Part shown: positions 13,501 through 27,700 of the stretch, piece by piece
Layout of the letters: every line of letters starts with the position of its first letter
How positions within the stretch are numbered: the stretch's first letter is position 1
Assembly: GCA_000231825.2 (NCBI GenBank)
Contig: JH720350.1
Coordinates: forward strand, 135,163-199,162
Source: Tetrahymena elliotti 4EA
Lineage: Eukaryota > Ciliophora > Oligohymenophorea > Hymenostomatida > Tetrahymenidae
DNA length: 64,000 bases
Reading direction: 5' to 3'
Notes under the pieces: model-generated
What the model was told of the DNA's origin: nothing
Databases searched by the model: none
Seen by the model: the letters and a program-made list of their open reading frames with translations, nothing else
Made by a program: the position numbers and the translations under genes

Positions 13501-16500
13501 CAATCAACTGCATCAAATACATAAAACCGCCCAAATAATACACCGCCATCTGTCAACCCTGCTAATCCTGCAGCTTCAGGATCTGCATAAACTCCTGCTG
13601 GGGGTGCAGCTGGGGCCTAAGCAAATGCTCAAAGAGTAATTTTATAAATATCTTTATTAGTTACTTATATTATCTTTTATTTCCAAAAAAAATATCTTTT
13701 AATTTATAAAAAAGAAATGTTATGGAAAAAATATTTAATTTACTTTTTTAAAAATCTTCTCATTAGGCATTAAATAATCCTCCAGGTTAGAATACATTCT
13801 AGATAAATCATTAAGTTTACTTGAATATAAAGGAATTTGACTTAAATATTGAGGATATTGATCTTCGTATGAAGGAGTAATCTAATTTAATATAGAGTAT
13901 TTTAAGTTTCCTTAAGAGTTTATTGCTTCTCAACCCTGTTAAGAAGGTTGCTAAGAGTAACTTAAAGAATAGAGATAAGAATTCTTAAGATTAAAGCGAA
14001 ATCCTTAGCTACAGATACAAAATTATATTAAAATTTTTTGGGTAAATGACAAGAATAGAAAGAGGTATCAGCAGTACTTCTTAGAGTTGTTTGCATGAAA
14101 TGATCAACTAAGATTCGCATCCTAAGGAACTATTAAATAATGAAGAAAAGCTAAAAAGTATCTTAAAACCTGTACTGATGTGTTTATCAAATCACTTTCA
14201 TACATTCACACCTTCTTTCTTATAGGTATTAAAGAAAATATTAAAGCTCTTAACAGCTTGTTTTAACAAAGCTCTTAGTGATAAATTAACCACCCACTTA
14301 GATGATGTTACTAAAGACCCTAATTAGAAGTACAATATTTAATGCATTTCAGGGCTATTAAAATTGTTTTAATATTTATAATATGCTTATCAGACTGCAT
14401 ATAACAATAACAATCAAGCTTCTAAGTAGAAAGAATACATAAAAAAATCAATTGATACTATAATTTAAAATATAAATAAAATTGAACAATATTACTCTTA
14501 AACTGAAGGTAAGTATTAAATCTAACAAATAACTCGTAAATCTTTATGTAAATTCATGAATTCAATGTCTGCTTAGGTCACTGAAAATTATTTCACAGAA
14601 ACAGACCCAGAAATCCTCAATCTTTTATTAGAAATTTTAAAACTAAATGAGGTAAATAGAAGAATTAGTTTTTATTTTTGCGTTATAATAATATATTTTA
14701 AATAGGCCATGGTAATTCGTGAGAGACTAACTAGAGATGGCAACTAATCAGTTATTTAAAAGCTTTATAATAAGGGTAGAGAGAAAGAAAATAAGATAGT
14801 TTTCTTGAGAATAATCAAAAACTTGGGTTACAAGAACTGCAGATTGATGCTTAACAATTAGCAAGGAGTGGAGTGCATCAAAGAAAGACTCACAGAAACT
14901 ATAAAAATTTATAGAGATAAGACAATTACTGACAGTTCTGTGCTTTAGATTTAGTAGATGAGCACCAAAAATGAAATTATTTATTATCTAAAAATTTTAG
15001 TCATCTACTGTCAATAAAAACACACAGATGTTGAAACTTTATTCAATTTAGCAGATTTCCTCAGCATACGTATGGCTCGCTATACTTATTTTGTTTAAGA
15101 CTTCTTTAACTATTACCTTCCCTACCACTATTCAGTTGAGCATAAGAAAATCATCTATGAGAAATTCTTAGAGTTTATCCTACAAAATATGGAGAAAAAA
15201 GAAAAAATAGAAACAATTATTAATATTTCTTATCATATAATATATCCTATGCTAGTTCATTCTAATAAATTAGGCTAAGTTCCTTAAATAGTTGATAAAA
15301 AGAAATAAATTGAATTCTTTGACAAACAATTTAAAATTCCTAAGTAATTTAGATTCTTTTTTTTAAAATTGCAAATAACACACATTAAAATATTGTCAAA
15401 AATTGAATAGAAAATATTATAAAATTAACAAATTATTTATAAAATTAGATCCATGTTCCCTTATTATAGACTTGAGATGGAAGTACTGTAGTTATCAACA
15501 CTTCTTCTTTCTTACTTGAAATAAGATGTCATTTTATTTAAGAAAGAATTCATTAGATTTGGATGGAAATACATGAAGTGTGAAGAAAAACTTCTGAAAC
15601 ATATCAGTTATGTTTATACTTGCCAATTTATAACTCTTTTTGGAATGCCAGAAGAAATGATCTTTAGTATCTATGCTTCTTTGATAAATAGAAAGTAAGA
15701 TGATGTTGTTGTCCAAGCTCAGCCAGAAAATGAAATAGGATCACTTATTAAGAAAGCATTAAATTTCTTGATTCCTTACTTGGCTCAGAACAGTTCTTAA
15801 AAGTAAAACTTTGAATTCATCGAATAATTTTAAAAATATTTTATCTTTAACTAAATAGTAAACACAATGATTGGGTTAAATGGACTACAAATATCTTTAG
15901 TGATGATTCTAGTTAGAAGCATGCTATTTTAGTTAGATTTTGGTAGATATTTATAAAAAATCACTAGATATTCTAATAATTCAGAAAGCAATTCTCTCCT
16001 CACATAATTAACTCAATTTAATAACTTATTATTTAAGCAACTAAACCCAGCAATACCTAAAACTCTTAAAATAATAAAATTGCTTGGGATTTAACTTTCC
16101 TTTATATTGAATGGGCATTTATTGAAATCAGAACTACTTTAAAGAATTCTGAATTATATGCTAGATAGAAAAAGCTTAAACAATTAGTTGAAAATGTAAA
16201 ATAAGCTCAAGCATAATAATAATTAAATGATGGAGGTCAAACCCCTAAATTCTAAATAGAAGAAGAGAATGACTTTTCCAAAAAAATAGCTTCATCTAAC
16301 TTAGTTTCAAGTCAAAATAATATTTAAGATTAATCAAATGAAAATAAAGCAGAGCCAGTGACGTTTAAAAATTCTATGCAATAAATTTCTGAATAGCAAA
16401 ATAACGAGTAGGATTTCTTTAATAGCAAACAAAACTTTGAAAACTAATAATAATGTGAAAATATTTTACAACAACAAAAAGAAATTATGTTAAAGTATAA

Positions 16501-19500
16501 TATTACAGAAGAAGACCTTGCTCTTACACCAGAAGAAATTTTAAACACTTAAATAGAGTTGGTAGAGAAATTCTCTGAAGAGATAGACTAAGGAGCTAAA
16601 GGAGTTATTGTTCCATTTTATATAAAATTAATAACTAACATCTTATCTATTTAAGAAAGAGATAGAGATGAAAAGAACTTCATCAAGCGTACCTTCTATC
16701 TCCTTAAAAAGACTTTCTTTATCTGGGTAAATAAAATTTTTTTTTTTAAGTTTTTAAGAAACCAATTTTCGAATTTTAATTTTGAAAAATTTAACCTTCT
16801 TTTTTGCTTAGGCTTAAAACAATTTTATCTTAAAAAATTCTTTTTGTGAATTTTTTTTTTCCTTCAAAAAATTAGCCCAACATGCAATAAAAATCAGATT
16901 ACTATAAGACTCAATTACAAAAATTCTCTAACAGATCATATTTCTTTTATTACTGCTAATTAAATATTTTAAGTATTGTCCTTGAGTTTGAAAGTAATGA
17001 AAAACTGTTAACTTTCCTTCCTGTTGTTTATAAGCTTTTGGATACTAAGCCTAATTAGCAACCATAGCCACCAAATGGCCCTGCACCTTAAGGAAATCAA
17101 CCAGATGCAGCTTAGTAAATAATTTTAATATAAATTTTATTTAATTATTAATGCTAAATATAAATATTAGGAGTTAAGCTCCAACCTCTACCAATACAAG
17201 CTAGATTTAAATTCCAAATCTTTTATAGATAGATACTCCTTATATTATTCTTACACTTTCTACTATTTTAAAGAGGCTTTTAAATACTGCTAACATTTAC
17301 AAAGAAAATGAATAGGCTGCTGAGTTCTTTAGAAATGTAATAAATTTTTACTTCAATATTAACTTTCAACATTAATTTATTAAACAAAATTTAGATTTAA
17401 CAACTAGTAAAAGAAAGCATAGAGTAGCATGTTAAGTATTTGCACTTAATTAGTTAATATAGAATGCCTAATTAACCAATTCCTCAAGCTATTTCAACCC
17501 AACTAACTTAAATGAAGTAATAATAGCCTATGAGTATTTAGCTCTCTATTAAATTATTGAAGGTTCTCTATCAATTGGATGATAAAGCTGATCTTGGTTT
17601 AAGAAATATTAAAACTCTAGTTTAATTTATGCTTGAAAAAGTAAAATCATGTAAATCACCTATTGATGGATACTACTTACTAACAAATTATAGTGAATAC
17701 GACACTAATACTGCAAACAAAATTCTAAAAGTTCCAATAAAATCAACTTAAAACTAGGGTGTCATTTAAGAGTTCACTGAAGAATATGAGGAAACTATGC
17801 TGTATTAAGATGAAGTTTATGATACTACTAAGATAAGTTCTATTCATAATAAGTAGAATTTCATTACGTTGTTACGTATTCTTGCTTTGAAGATCAATTC
17901 TTTCAACGACAAAGATAATCAGGATATTACTTCTATCTTGAAAATGCTTGCTTCTTACTTAGAAAAAATTTATGATTTAGATATTCGTATTGAAGCTGTA
18001 AATCTTCTCAAGTGCTTGATGATTGGAGAAAAGGCTTTCAAAAATAACACACTCCCTCCTCAATATTCTAAAATTAAATAAGTTAATTTATCGGCAGAAA
18101 AGAAGATGGAATTAATAGTTGGCATCTTTAACTATATAGCTAGAATATTCGATAAGAGATTCGGATTAACTAATCTCTAATTAAAAATCACAAACACCTT
18201 CCCTGATTCTGCTGCAGAATTTATGTCTCTTAAAGTAGCAGAAGAGTATATTTCATAAGAATTTATGAGTTTCTTAGTACACTCCATAAAAGAAAGTGGC
18301 ATTAATAAAATCGATAGTGATTATGTTAGATATCTTCTCTTATTATTCACAAAGAATTCCTCTTCATATGATCTAGCGTAATTTATTTCTCTGAATTTAT
18401 TTTATTCATTTTTATTTGTGGAAAAATGAATTTTTTATAAATGAAATCTTTATTAAATTTTAAATTAGATTATTCTTTTAACTTGCTGGTGATCTATTCT
18501 GCACAAGTGACTTCAATTGCCTTCAGATGATTTTAGGCTAATTCTAAAGTGAAAAATGTTTAAAGAAGATTTAATAAGTAATTATTAACTAGATGTCTAA
18601 AGAATATAGCTTAGAAAATTTAGAATAAGATGAAGTTTTACTCCTTGCTTTTAAAGTAATATTATTTAAGATTGTTGATTTTGCTCCTAAGGTTAAGATT
18701 AAATTTGTGAGTGATAACTTTGAATCAAATGAATTGTCTGACAATACTACAAACGAAAACCTCAGCTTGGAGGTAAAATCATAGTTCAAGGAATTCTTTG
18801 AGATGAAAGACTACAAGCTAAACAAGAGAGAAATTATTGAATTATATTCAGAAATGATGACATCAGCATAGATTAAACAAAGTCCAATAAACTCAGTAGA
18901 TACCAATACAAATAGCTACATTTTTGTTTTGTATTAGCCTTAAGTATCTTTTAGTTGCCCAATCACTCCTCATCTTTTGATTCCAGCTTTCAAACAAGTG
19001 TTTAATTTCATGGTCTAACTAAATCCTAAACCTATTTAATTGCGCCAACAAGCTATCTAGCTATTTGAGTAGTCTATCTTGAGATTAAATCCCTTCCCTC
19101 CTATTTTTAATAATCAAAAGTAGTATATCTCTATGTATTTTGTATAGGCTTTAACAGAAATTATCATGGATGAACTAGACAACCCTACTGGATATATTAT
19201 ATAGCCTGAAAAGTTATAATCTACATGCAGAGAGTATAATTTATGGAGCAATGTATAGATATATCTTGAAAAGATGCATTTCTAAAGAGAAAAGTATATT
19301 ACTCAATTTAAGCAGTACTCCCTTAAGAACTTTGAGACATCAAGTGCTCTGGATTAACTTTCTCAAATAATTGATGAAACAAATGAAAGTGATTATTCAT
19401 ATGGCTTGAAGTATTATATGTCTAATAATCCTTATTTAAAAAGAGCTATTGCTATATAATAACAAAGAGAATGGAGTGACTCTTAAAACTTCTTAATTGA

Positions 19501-22500
19501 GAAGGAAGACCACATTTTCAAAGATAACTAAGCCAAATTCAGTAAAGATAATGCTTCTTACTATTCAATATTAGAAGACTATACTCATTTAATGGACTAA
19601 AGTATTTATAAAACCCTCTTTATTGAGACTCAAAAAAATTTAAATAAGTGGGAAGACTTGTACGAATATTCAGAAAAGACTCAAAATATCTATTTATGTA
19701 ATTTATTTATTTCTTTAGTTTATAATTTAATAATTTTTAAATAAAGAACTTGAGTGTATGTATAATACCTCAAACATGACCGGTATGAAGAAAGAAATTA
19801 ATAGATGTTTAGAATATGGATAAAACATGGATACTTATTTCAGATATTATTGCTAAACTTTAATTGATTTCCAAAAAACAACTGACAAAGAAGACCTTAA
19901 ATAAGAGTAAGGACACAACTTGACATATGCATACTTCTTAACTCTTAAAGAGTGGACTAAATATCCAAAGATATTCTCCTCTGTCCACCTAAAGCACTCC
20001 TAATAACTCCAATAATTAATTGAGCTCGAAGAAGGTTTCCGTGTAAGAGATGCAAGAGATTAACAAATAAATCATCCAACTCACATGATCGAGTAACTTT
20101 CTAAGGGAACTTAAATGATGTTCAATCAATGGTATTAATTATTATTTTAAAAATTTCTTCAATAATTTTATTAAATCATAAAATAATAGGAGAGAAAGAA
20201 TGCCTCACAAATATGAAAACTTGACTACTTGGAAGAATGTTATAGATTAAAGAAACTTCATTTTGAATTCTATTAATGCCAGACTAAAAGATAGATTTAA
20301 AGGTTTACTCTCTAAGCTTCTCTAAATTAATTTACAAAGAAGAAATAACTTAGCCAATTAGAGTTAAGCAACAGAAAATAGCAATTCTAATCAACCAGGA
20401 GGTAATAGCAGCTAGAATTCCTAATCTTCTTAAAGCAGTGCTACTCTTTTACAGTTTGAAAATTATTTACAAAATATTCTAGAAGGTGATAAAGTGGAGA
20501 GAATATTGTCTCCATTCAGTGATCATCGTTGGAACACCTTGAAGTTCTTAAAGATTTAAAAATTATTTGGTAACTACACTATTGAAAAGATGCCTAATAT
20601 AGATCAAAAGCTGCACCCCGAGGAGATATATTTAAGAGCTAAATTCTTAGCCAGCATTTATAAAGAAAATGAATCCTATAATAACCTAAAATCAGCTATT
20701 GAAAGTCTAGAAAAGTTACAGTAAAAAGACCAAGATGAATTTAAAGTTTACAAGGCCGATTTATTAAGAAAAAGAGCTATTCATTATTGGAACAATGGTA
20801 AGGGTTTATTTCAAACAAAATTTAATTTTAAGTATCTCTTTGATGTATAAAAGTAAGTTAATTAATTTTTAAAATTTAATTATTAGAAAAATACCTAGAA
20901 GCAACAGAAGATATGCAAAAGAGTATTTTAACTTGCGATACTTACTACAAGACTTGGAAGAGTTGGTTGGGAATATGCTTCTCTAACTACTTAAAGCGTA
21001 AAAATTCTGAATACTGGGTAAGAAATTGCATGCAACTCATACCTTAAGCCTTAAAGTATAAAAGCTACAAGACTCAATTGATATTTAGCTATATTTTCTT
21101 GATTATGCACTAAGATTAATAGTTCTTTATTGACAACATAAAGCAGATCTAATCTGAATTACCCAAGCCTCAAATGTTGATGTGGCTTCCTAATATGCTT
21201 TCAATCATTCAAAATAACTCAACATCAGAAATAGTAGAAGTTTTCACAAAAATAATCAATGATATTGCTGTTTTCTATCCTCAACATGTATTCTATTATT
21301 TAAGAGGTTTACTAGATTTGTCTGCCACTTCTCAATCTGTTTCTCAAAACACAAATACTGCTACCATAAACAACCCCTAAATCTTAAAGATTTATAACAA
21401 CCTAAGAACTTGCTAGAATTCAGCTCTTGTTAAAAAGTTAGAAACATTTGCAGACTTAGTAGCATAACAATATTTCTAATCATAATCCTACTTTGAATTT
21501 GAAACACTTCTTCAAGAAATTAATTAGCTTCTTGAAGAATTCTCTTCTTTGAATTAAAATTCTAATATAAACGAATTCTACAAAAAGATAATACACACTT
21601 TAAATGAAGCCTAATAATACAGTTTCTTCCACAAAGACATAATTGACAAATCAGAAGTTTCCACTTATTTATCTGACCTATAAAATAATGTATTAAATAC
21701 TTAGTAGGCTATCTCCTTCTTAAGATTTAAGATATATTCTCCTATGCTTAAATACTTTGTTAAAAATTATATAGACCAATAAAATGCATCTGGATATTTC
21801 AACTCTGATTAATTACTTGCTCTTTCATAAAATGTTTAGGAAGTTGAATTGCCAGGATAGTACAAAATACCATAAAACTCAACTGTCTTCAGAGATTTCG
21901 ATTCTTCTACCCACTCAACAGTTTTATCTGTTAATAAATCACTCCTTATGAGCTTTAGTAACAGAAAAGTCTAAAAACAAATTGTCATTAATGCTTCCAA
22001 TAACAAACAGTAAATTTAATTTTTTTTGAATTTATTCTAAATATTTTTAATTTTTTCAATCAAAAACACTCTTTAAAATTTATTAAGATTTTCTATTCAT
22101 AAAAATGGGTTCAAAAATCTTTCATTTATATTGAAATTCTCTTTGGTTTTTTTGTATTACAAAACAATTCAAAATCAAACTTTTATCTTCATTTCAAATT
22201 ATTTTTAAAATGGAAAATATAATTTAATCTCAAAGCTAATATTTTATAATGAAAATAAAAAATAGATATATCTATGAAGTTTTTGATGCAAAATAAGATG
22301 GAGACAAATGCAATACTTTCTAAAAGAACTAATTGAAAATATTTGCTATTTAATAGATGTAGGATATTATGAATATTTTGTTTAATCTTCATAAAGAAAC
22401 AAATATTCGCAACATGAGTATTAAAAATCCATAGAAATTCTCTCTTACAATGAGAGAGTAGACACAATCTTCAAAGTTTTACAAGAAAAATATGCAGATC

Positions 22501-23448
22501 ATGTTGGTTCCTAGAGCACCTGTTTTCCAAACACTTTAAGATATTTATGATTAATTCTTAACAAAAGATTCAAAATTATGTGATGATGTGTTAAATATTC
22601 ACTTAAATAACTTTAAATTAGATAACTAATTAGAAATCAATCAATAAATGAAAAAAGTTATAGATAGCTCTGTTTTGTATGATCATATCCTCAATAAAGT
22701 TAATGACCTAAATGATTTTATTTACATTAGAAAAGAATTTACTCTTAACTATAGCTCTGCAATGTTCTTTAATTATTTCATTGGTTAATCCCTCAAAATT
22801 GAACATATTTACTTAGATATTTCTAAAGGAAATGTTTATGCAAACACTTCTTGCGCAGAAGTTAATTCAAATAATAAATTAATTTTAAAGAATCCTCACT
22901 CTATTCGTGTATCCAGAAATATATCTAATTATATTAATGATATTGGTCTCTAGGGTATTTTATCACCAACATTTATTTCGATGGCAAAAGCAGTCACTTA
23001 ACCAAAGTAAATTTATAAATAATTCTTTTTTTGCTTTAAAGAATCTTTTAAGATGTTCAAATATTAATTATATATTATCAAAAAAAGGTATCCATTAAGA
23101 GAAATTTGTATGCTATTCTTAAATGAGCTCTTTTTGGCTATGGATTTGAAGGAGAATATTGCTAGTGAGTCATTTGGTGAATAACTAAAGAAATTGTATG
23201 ACAAGCTACTTTGGTTGTATGTTGAAGATACCGAAAGAACTTGGAGCAATTTGGGATAGAAGCTGCAAAAAGAATAAGAAAGCCATATGCAAATGGAGAA
23301 CAGTGGTGAATAAGAAAATCCTGTTCATAGCAAGACTAATAATGGTTTTATCGATCCTATTTATCCAAGAGCTTATAATGTTATAGAGACACTTGAATAA
23401 AGCTAACAAAACAATAATAATAACTTAGTTTATAAATACTGGTTCTGA
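7524..23448 (+). CDS. TRRAP: TRRAP/Tra1-type pseudokinase scaffold, copy 1
   Basis: TRRAP/Tra1 is the giant non-catalytic PIKK that binds activators and scaffolds SAGA- and NuA4-type histone acetyltransferases in the nucleus. Seventeen exons (introns at 7551, 10825, 11357, 11559, 11999, 13636, 14652, 15803, 16727, 17115, 17337, 18378, 19698, 20132, 20798 and 22010) sum to exactly 4,837 codons. Yeast and human proteins have about 3,750-3,860 residues; the excess is Gln/Asn/Ser-rich inserts and a Pro/Ala/Asn linker near residue 1,840. The N-terminal two thirds is a helical HEAT-like solenoid. The FAT region includes FIETQKNLNKWEDLYEY (about residue 3,700) and RERMPHKYENLTTW (about 3,856). The kinase-like domain (about 4,430 onward) reads NYFIGQS where active PIKKs have the DRHxxN loop, and DIS replaces DFG, so it is predicted inactive. 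FATC ends YKYWF. The first exon is uncertain: the intron donor could be 7551 or 7566, or the start could be 7462. Confidence 0.93.
8087..8560 (+). repeat. Gln/Ser/Asn low-complexity insert in TRRAP copy 1
   Basis: Within the N-terminal solenoid the coding strand carries Gln runs written with a mixture of TAG, TAA and CAA/CAG codons (8099-8150), then a Ser run followed by a Gln run and an SSQSQ-type stretch (about 8427-8545). These expand the protein relative to yeast and animal Tra1/TRRAP. They are also the main reason standard-code ORF callers fail here. Confidence 0.8.
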
Positions 23449-24725
23449 GAATTAAAATTTATTTACATTCAACAAAACATTAAACTTCAATTTTAAATTT
23501 TAAAACTTAAATTTAATCATATAAAAATTGGCATTAAAATTAATTTTCAAGTTGTTGTAGATAATTTAAAACAAGCAGCCTGTCATACCATTCAGCCAAT
23601 TAAATATACAATTATAATCTGAAAATAAAATATTAATACTATAAACCCAATTAAACTAATCAAAACAAATCAATAAACTTTATATATTCTCTTGTATTTA
23701 TACTCTTTTTTATCGTTAATTTAAGTAAAACTTATTTACATAGTTTCATTTTTAAACTAATTTATTTTTCCATAAATATTCTTTCTTAAAAAATCACTAA
23801 TAATTAAAGTTTAATCTATTTTTATTCTTCAAATAATTGTAAAATTTTTTAAAAATCAAAGCATCTTTTGAAGTAGAAAAAATAAATTTGGTCTCTTATT
23901 GTTCAATCTCAAAATATAAATTTTCATCTTTTAAAAGATTTATTTTCTTTCACTTCAAGTTTTACTCATTTGTCAAGTATCTCTTAATTTACAATTAAAA
24001 ATTTTTGTCTTTAGTTTCAGAATTCATTTTAACAAAAAGATTTTAAAATAATAGAAAGAATTAAAAATAAATAATTTTGATTCATTATTTTTTAAGAATA
24101 ACAAATACTAATACATTAAAAATAAGTGATTAATATTTAGATAAAAGTATAAAAAGATGATAAGGAAAGCAGATAAATACACATAAATTAGTGAGTGGTA
24201 TTTAATCCATTAAATATATGGCAAGAAAAAAAGATGAAAAAGTTATAAATAAAAATCAAATTGATATAAAAAAACAAATAGATAGAAAATATCTAATGGA
24301 CATGAATTATGGATAATTAACTTAGAGATAGATAAATAAATAATTTCAAATAGTTTATTGATATTTAATTGGTTAAATAGACAACAAGAAAAAGAAAGAA
24401 AGAAAAAAATAGTTCAAAAAATAAAGATTAATTGTAAAATGAATAAATGAAAAATTGTTGAAATTAAAATAGATAAAGAAATAGATTTAAACCTTAACTT
24501 TTCAAAAAAAAGGATAACTAACTTATTAACATGAATAAAATTTTTATAGATTTATATATTTATTAATTTTATATATTTTCATTTAATTATTGTTCAATCT
24601 TTTTTATGACAGATAATGAATGAATGAATGAGTACCCTATCAATCAGACATTCACTATTTCTGCTTATTAAAAATGTAAAGCTTAAGTTCTTTTATATAT
24701 TTTTGATATTTTATTATTTTTTAAC
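23449..24725. other. 1.3 kb convergent spacer between the two TRRAP genes
   Basis: AT-rich sequence with no open frame of note, lying between the stop codons of the two tail-to-tail genes. It must contain both 3' UTRs and polyadenylation signals. Short GATA/AATA-rich stretches are visible, but there is no clear long inverted repeat at the junction and no transposon-like gene. Confidence 0.65.
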
Positions 24726-27700
24726 TCAGAACCAGTATTTATGAGAGACAGGATTGTAAATATTTAACTAATTCTCTTGGATAGTATCAAATATAGTGTA
24801 TGCACGAGTACACATTTCATTTTTAGAGAAATTATTAACTTATTATTCTTAGCAATATATCCATAGAATCTTTTATACTATTTTATCAAATATCATCTAT
24901 TTGTCATCTTAGATATTATTTAATGACACTAAATCGTCTATTATAGATTGCATTGCAGGAAGGAATGGGAATCTAAATATTAAAATTTTATGAGTTATAA
25001 TAAATTTCAAAAATTAAAATACAATTTACTCTTTGGTTGTAATTGATTTGGCCATAGATATGAATGATGGGCATAAAATTCCATGGATACCTATTTATCC
25101 AATGAATTTTGAAATAGAGCTTGAAATACGAATGGAGTGGTGATTCTTATATATAACTTGTACACCTTAATTTTGTACATTTCTCACTTCTAAATTTTTA
25201 GTATCAATAAAGACCTCTCCAGTATTATAATCAAAGTTTATATCTTACAGACCTATACTTTGCCCAAGTATGTAATTGCAAAAGGAAGCAGCAGAATAAT
25301 TGTAAGAAAATTCTTGTCTAAAGTCTATATATTCTTAGTAGGTATTGCACTTAGAGAGAATAAAAGAGCATAGAGCATTACCTTTTACTAAATCCTTCAT
25401 TCTTTTATTAATGGCACTTGGATTTGTGTATTCAAATTAATCTAAATGAGTATTAAATCTATCTATATATTTATTTCCATCTTTGGTGCATATTTAAGTT
25501 AAATACCAATCATGTACATTTTACATTGAATACATTGTTTTGGAACTTGCTTTTAGTGAAAGAATTTAACATTAGCTATAACTGTTTAAAGGTAGTTTAA
25601 CTCTTTGAGATAGTTTAAGATTTCTTGTATATGTTTCTCTACTCTTAAAGAATTAGCTGTTTAAACATTATTAGAGTATCCCAATTTGTAGCTATCTGTG
25701 AGAAGTTATTTCTTCTGAACATGTAATCTATTCTTAACCATTCTTGTATTGATGCTAGTAATCATAGTCAAATTCATATGCATATCTATAATAGATTAAT
25801 TTAAATATTTTAATTTTGATTATTTTAGCTTTAAAGAAGAATATAAAAATATCAATCAATCATATCAAGTTATCAATAATTGTCTTCTTGTGTTAAAAAA
25901 ATATCAACTTAAATTTCTTTTATAAAAACTTTATTCTTTTTGTGAAATTTTTCAAATAAAGATTTTCATTATTTTTACTTAGTATTTCTAAAAATAAAGA
26001 ATTTTATTTCATTAAAAATTGTAATTTTTCATTATTTTTTTTTAATTTAATTGTTTGTGATTAAAATAATTATTAAGTGTTAATGTTATTATTCTTTAAA
26101 ATTGGCTCTTTATCTTCAGTTAAAAATGTATTTGAATGATTCGAAGAAACATTTATTTTGAATGATAATTTGAATTGTATTAAACTAAAAATTTTTAAGA
26201 ATTAATTTGAAAAATTACTGCTTGCAATTGTTTCCGTTTATGAAAATTCTTTTGACAAATTTGCGATAAGATAAATAGACTTCTACATCTTTGTTTAAGG
26301 AAGACATATATACATGATTTTTAGGAGTAAATTCTTTGAAGACTCGTGGATTATTAACAACATATTAACCAGGGATTTCAACATCTTGTGCATCTAACTA
26401 GAAGGAAAGAAGATTTTTAATGGTATATTCTAAATTAAATAAATGCTTATTTTTATTGTAAAATTAGATTATTGCAGCAATTAGTTAGGTACGGATAAAA
26501 TCTATAACTTAGCTTGGAGGAGAATTGATATTGATAAACTAATGAACGCTTTGTATTTTTAATAAGCCAGGAATTATTTTATGTAAATATTGAACGGTTG
26601 TTTCTAATTTTAAAATGAGCTATTAATCAAGAATTTCTTAATAAGCTGCCAAATTTGGAATATTTTAAATGAATTCAAGCATTTGATTCAATTCACAGTA
26701 AGTCATTTCTAAATATAGCAAAGGTTGCTAAGGATCACTTACTAATGGGCTTTGTAGAGTTTTGAAAAGAGATTCTATTTTTCTGTTTGTACTAATTTCT
26801 TTCATTTGATAATAAATTTGTTAAAATACACTCTTTTCTTGTTTTTAAGGTAAGTAAGATTTTAGTGTCAAAAATAGGTATTATTCGAAATGCTTAATTT
26901 AATCCAATAATTTAATATAAACCTATGCCTAATTAGTATTTTCTTTCTATTCTTTAAACTTTTGATACAAGTACAATATTTTTGGTAGCCATAAAATCAA
27001 TTAATTAGAAAAACTTTTGATGTCTTAAATTTATAGTATCTACTCTATATTTGGTACTATAAATTCAGGCGAAAAGAATAACACAAAGTACATTCTTGAG
27101 TAATAAGGTTTGTATTTCAAAGCCTCTCCCATAATTGTAAGGATCATTTTATTAAAGTAATCTGTGTGGCTTCTGACTGATTTCAAAATGCTAAAGCATA
27201 TTTCAAGATAGTTATAGCATATTTTTTGTAAACTATAAGGTCTATGAAGCAGGTTTTTTATGTTTTATATGGTTTCAAAGTAATTTTCTATTTTTTTAAA
27301 AATTTTAATATTTAAAACTAGATTTCAAAAAAATTTGTTTTGAGAAAAAAATAAATAAATATTTTTGATTTCTTTAAAAGAAGTCAGAATTATTAATTCA
27401 TTTATTTTGCTTTAAAATAGCTTGAATATAATCAATAGTTGAGTAAATTTATCTGAAGAATGTTTTATCTTGAATAAAATAATTACTTTTCTTGAACCAT
27501 GTCTATGATATTTTAAGATTGATTTATTCTTGAAGCTATTCAAAGTAATATATTGGCCTTAATGCCATTTACTTTTGGTCACCTTATAATTATTTCTATA
27601 TGGCCTAGTCAAAGATCTTTTTTACTTCTTAAATACTCTCTTCGGAAGTTGAGTTGCTATCAAGAAGCCAGTTCTTCATCATGCTTTTTAATCTTAGGTA

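Noticed and set aside
15800..16100. Apparent frameshift in TRRAP copy 1 that would make it a pseudogene
   Set aside because: A 56-bp intron (15803-15858) restores the frame and gives a segment that matches the TRRAP solenoid; the whole gene then sums to an exact multiple of three.
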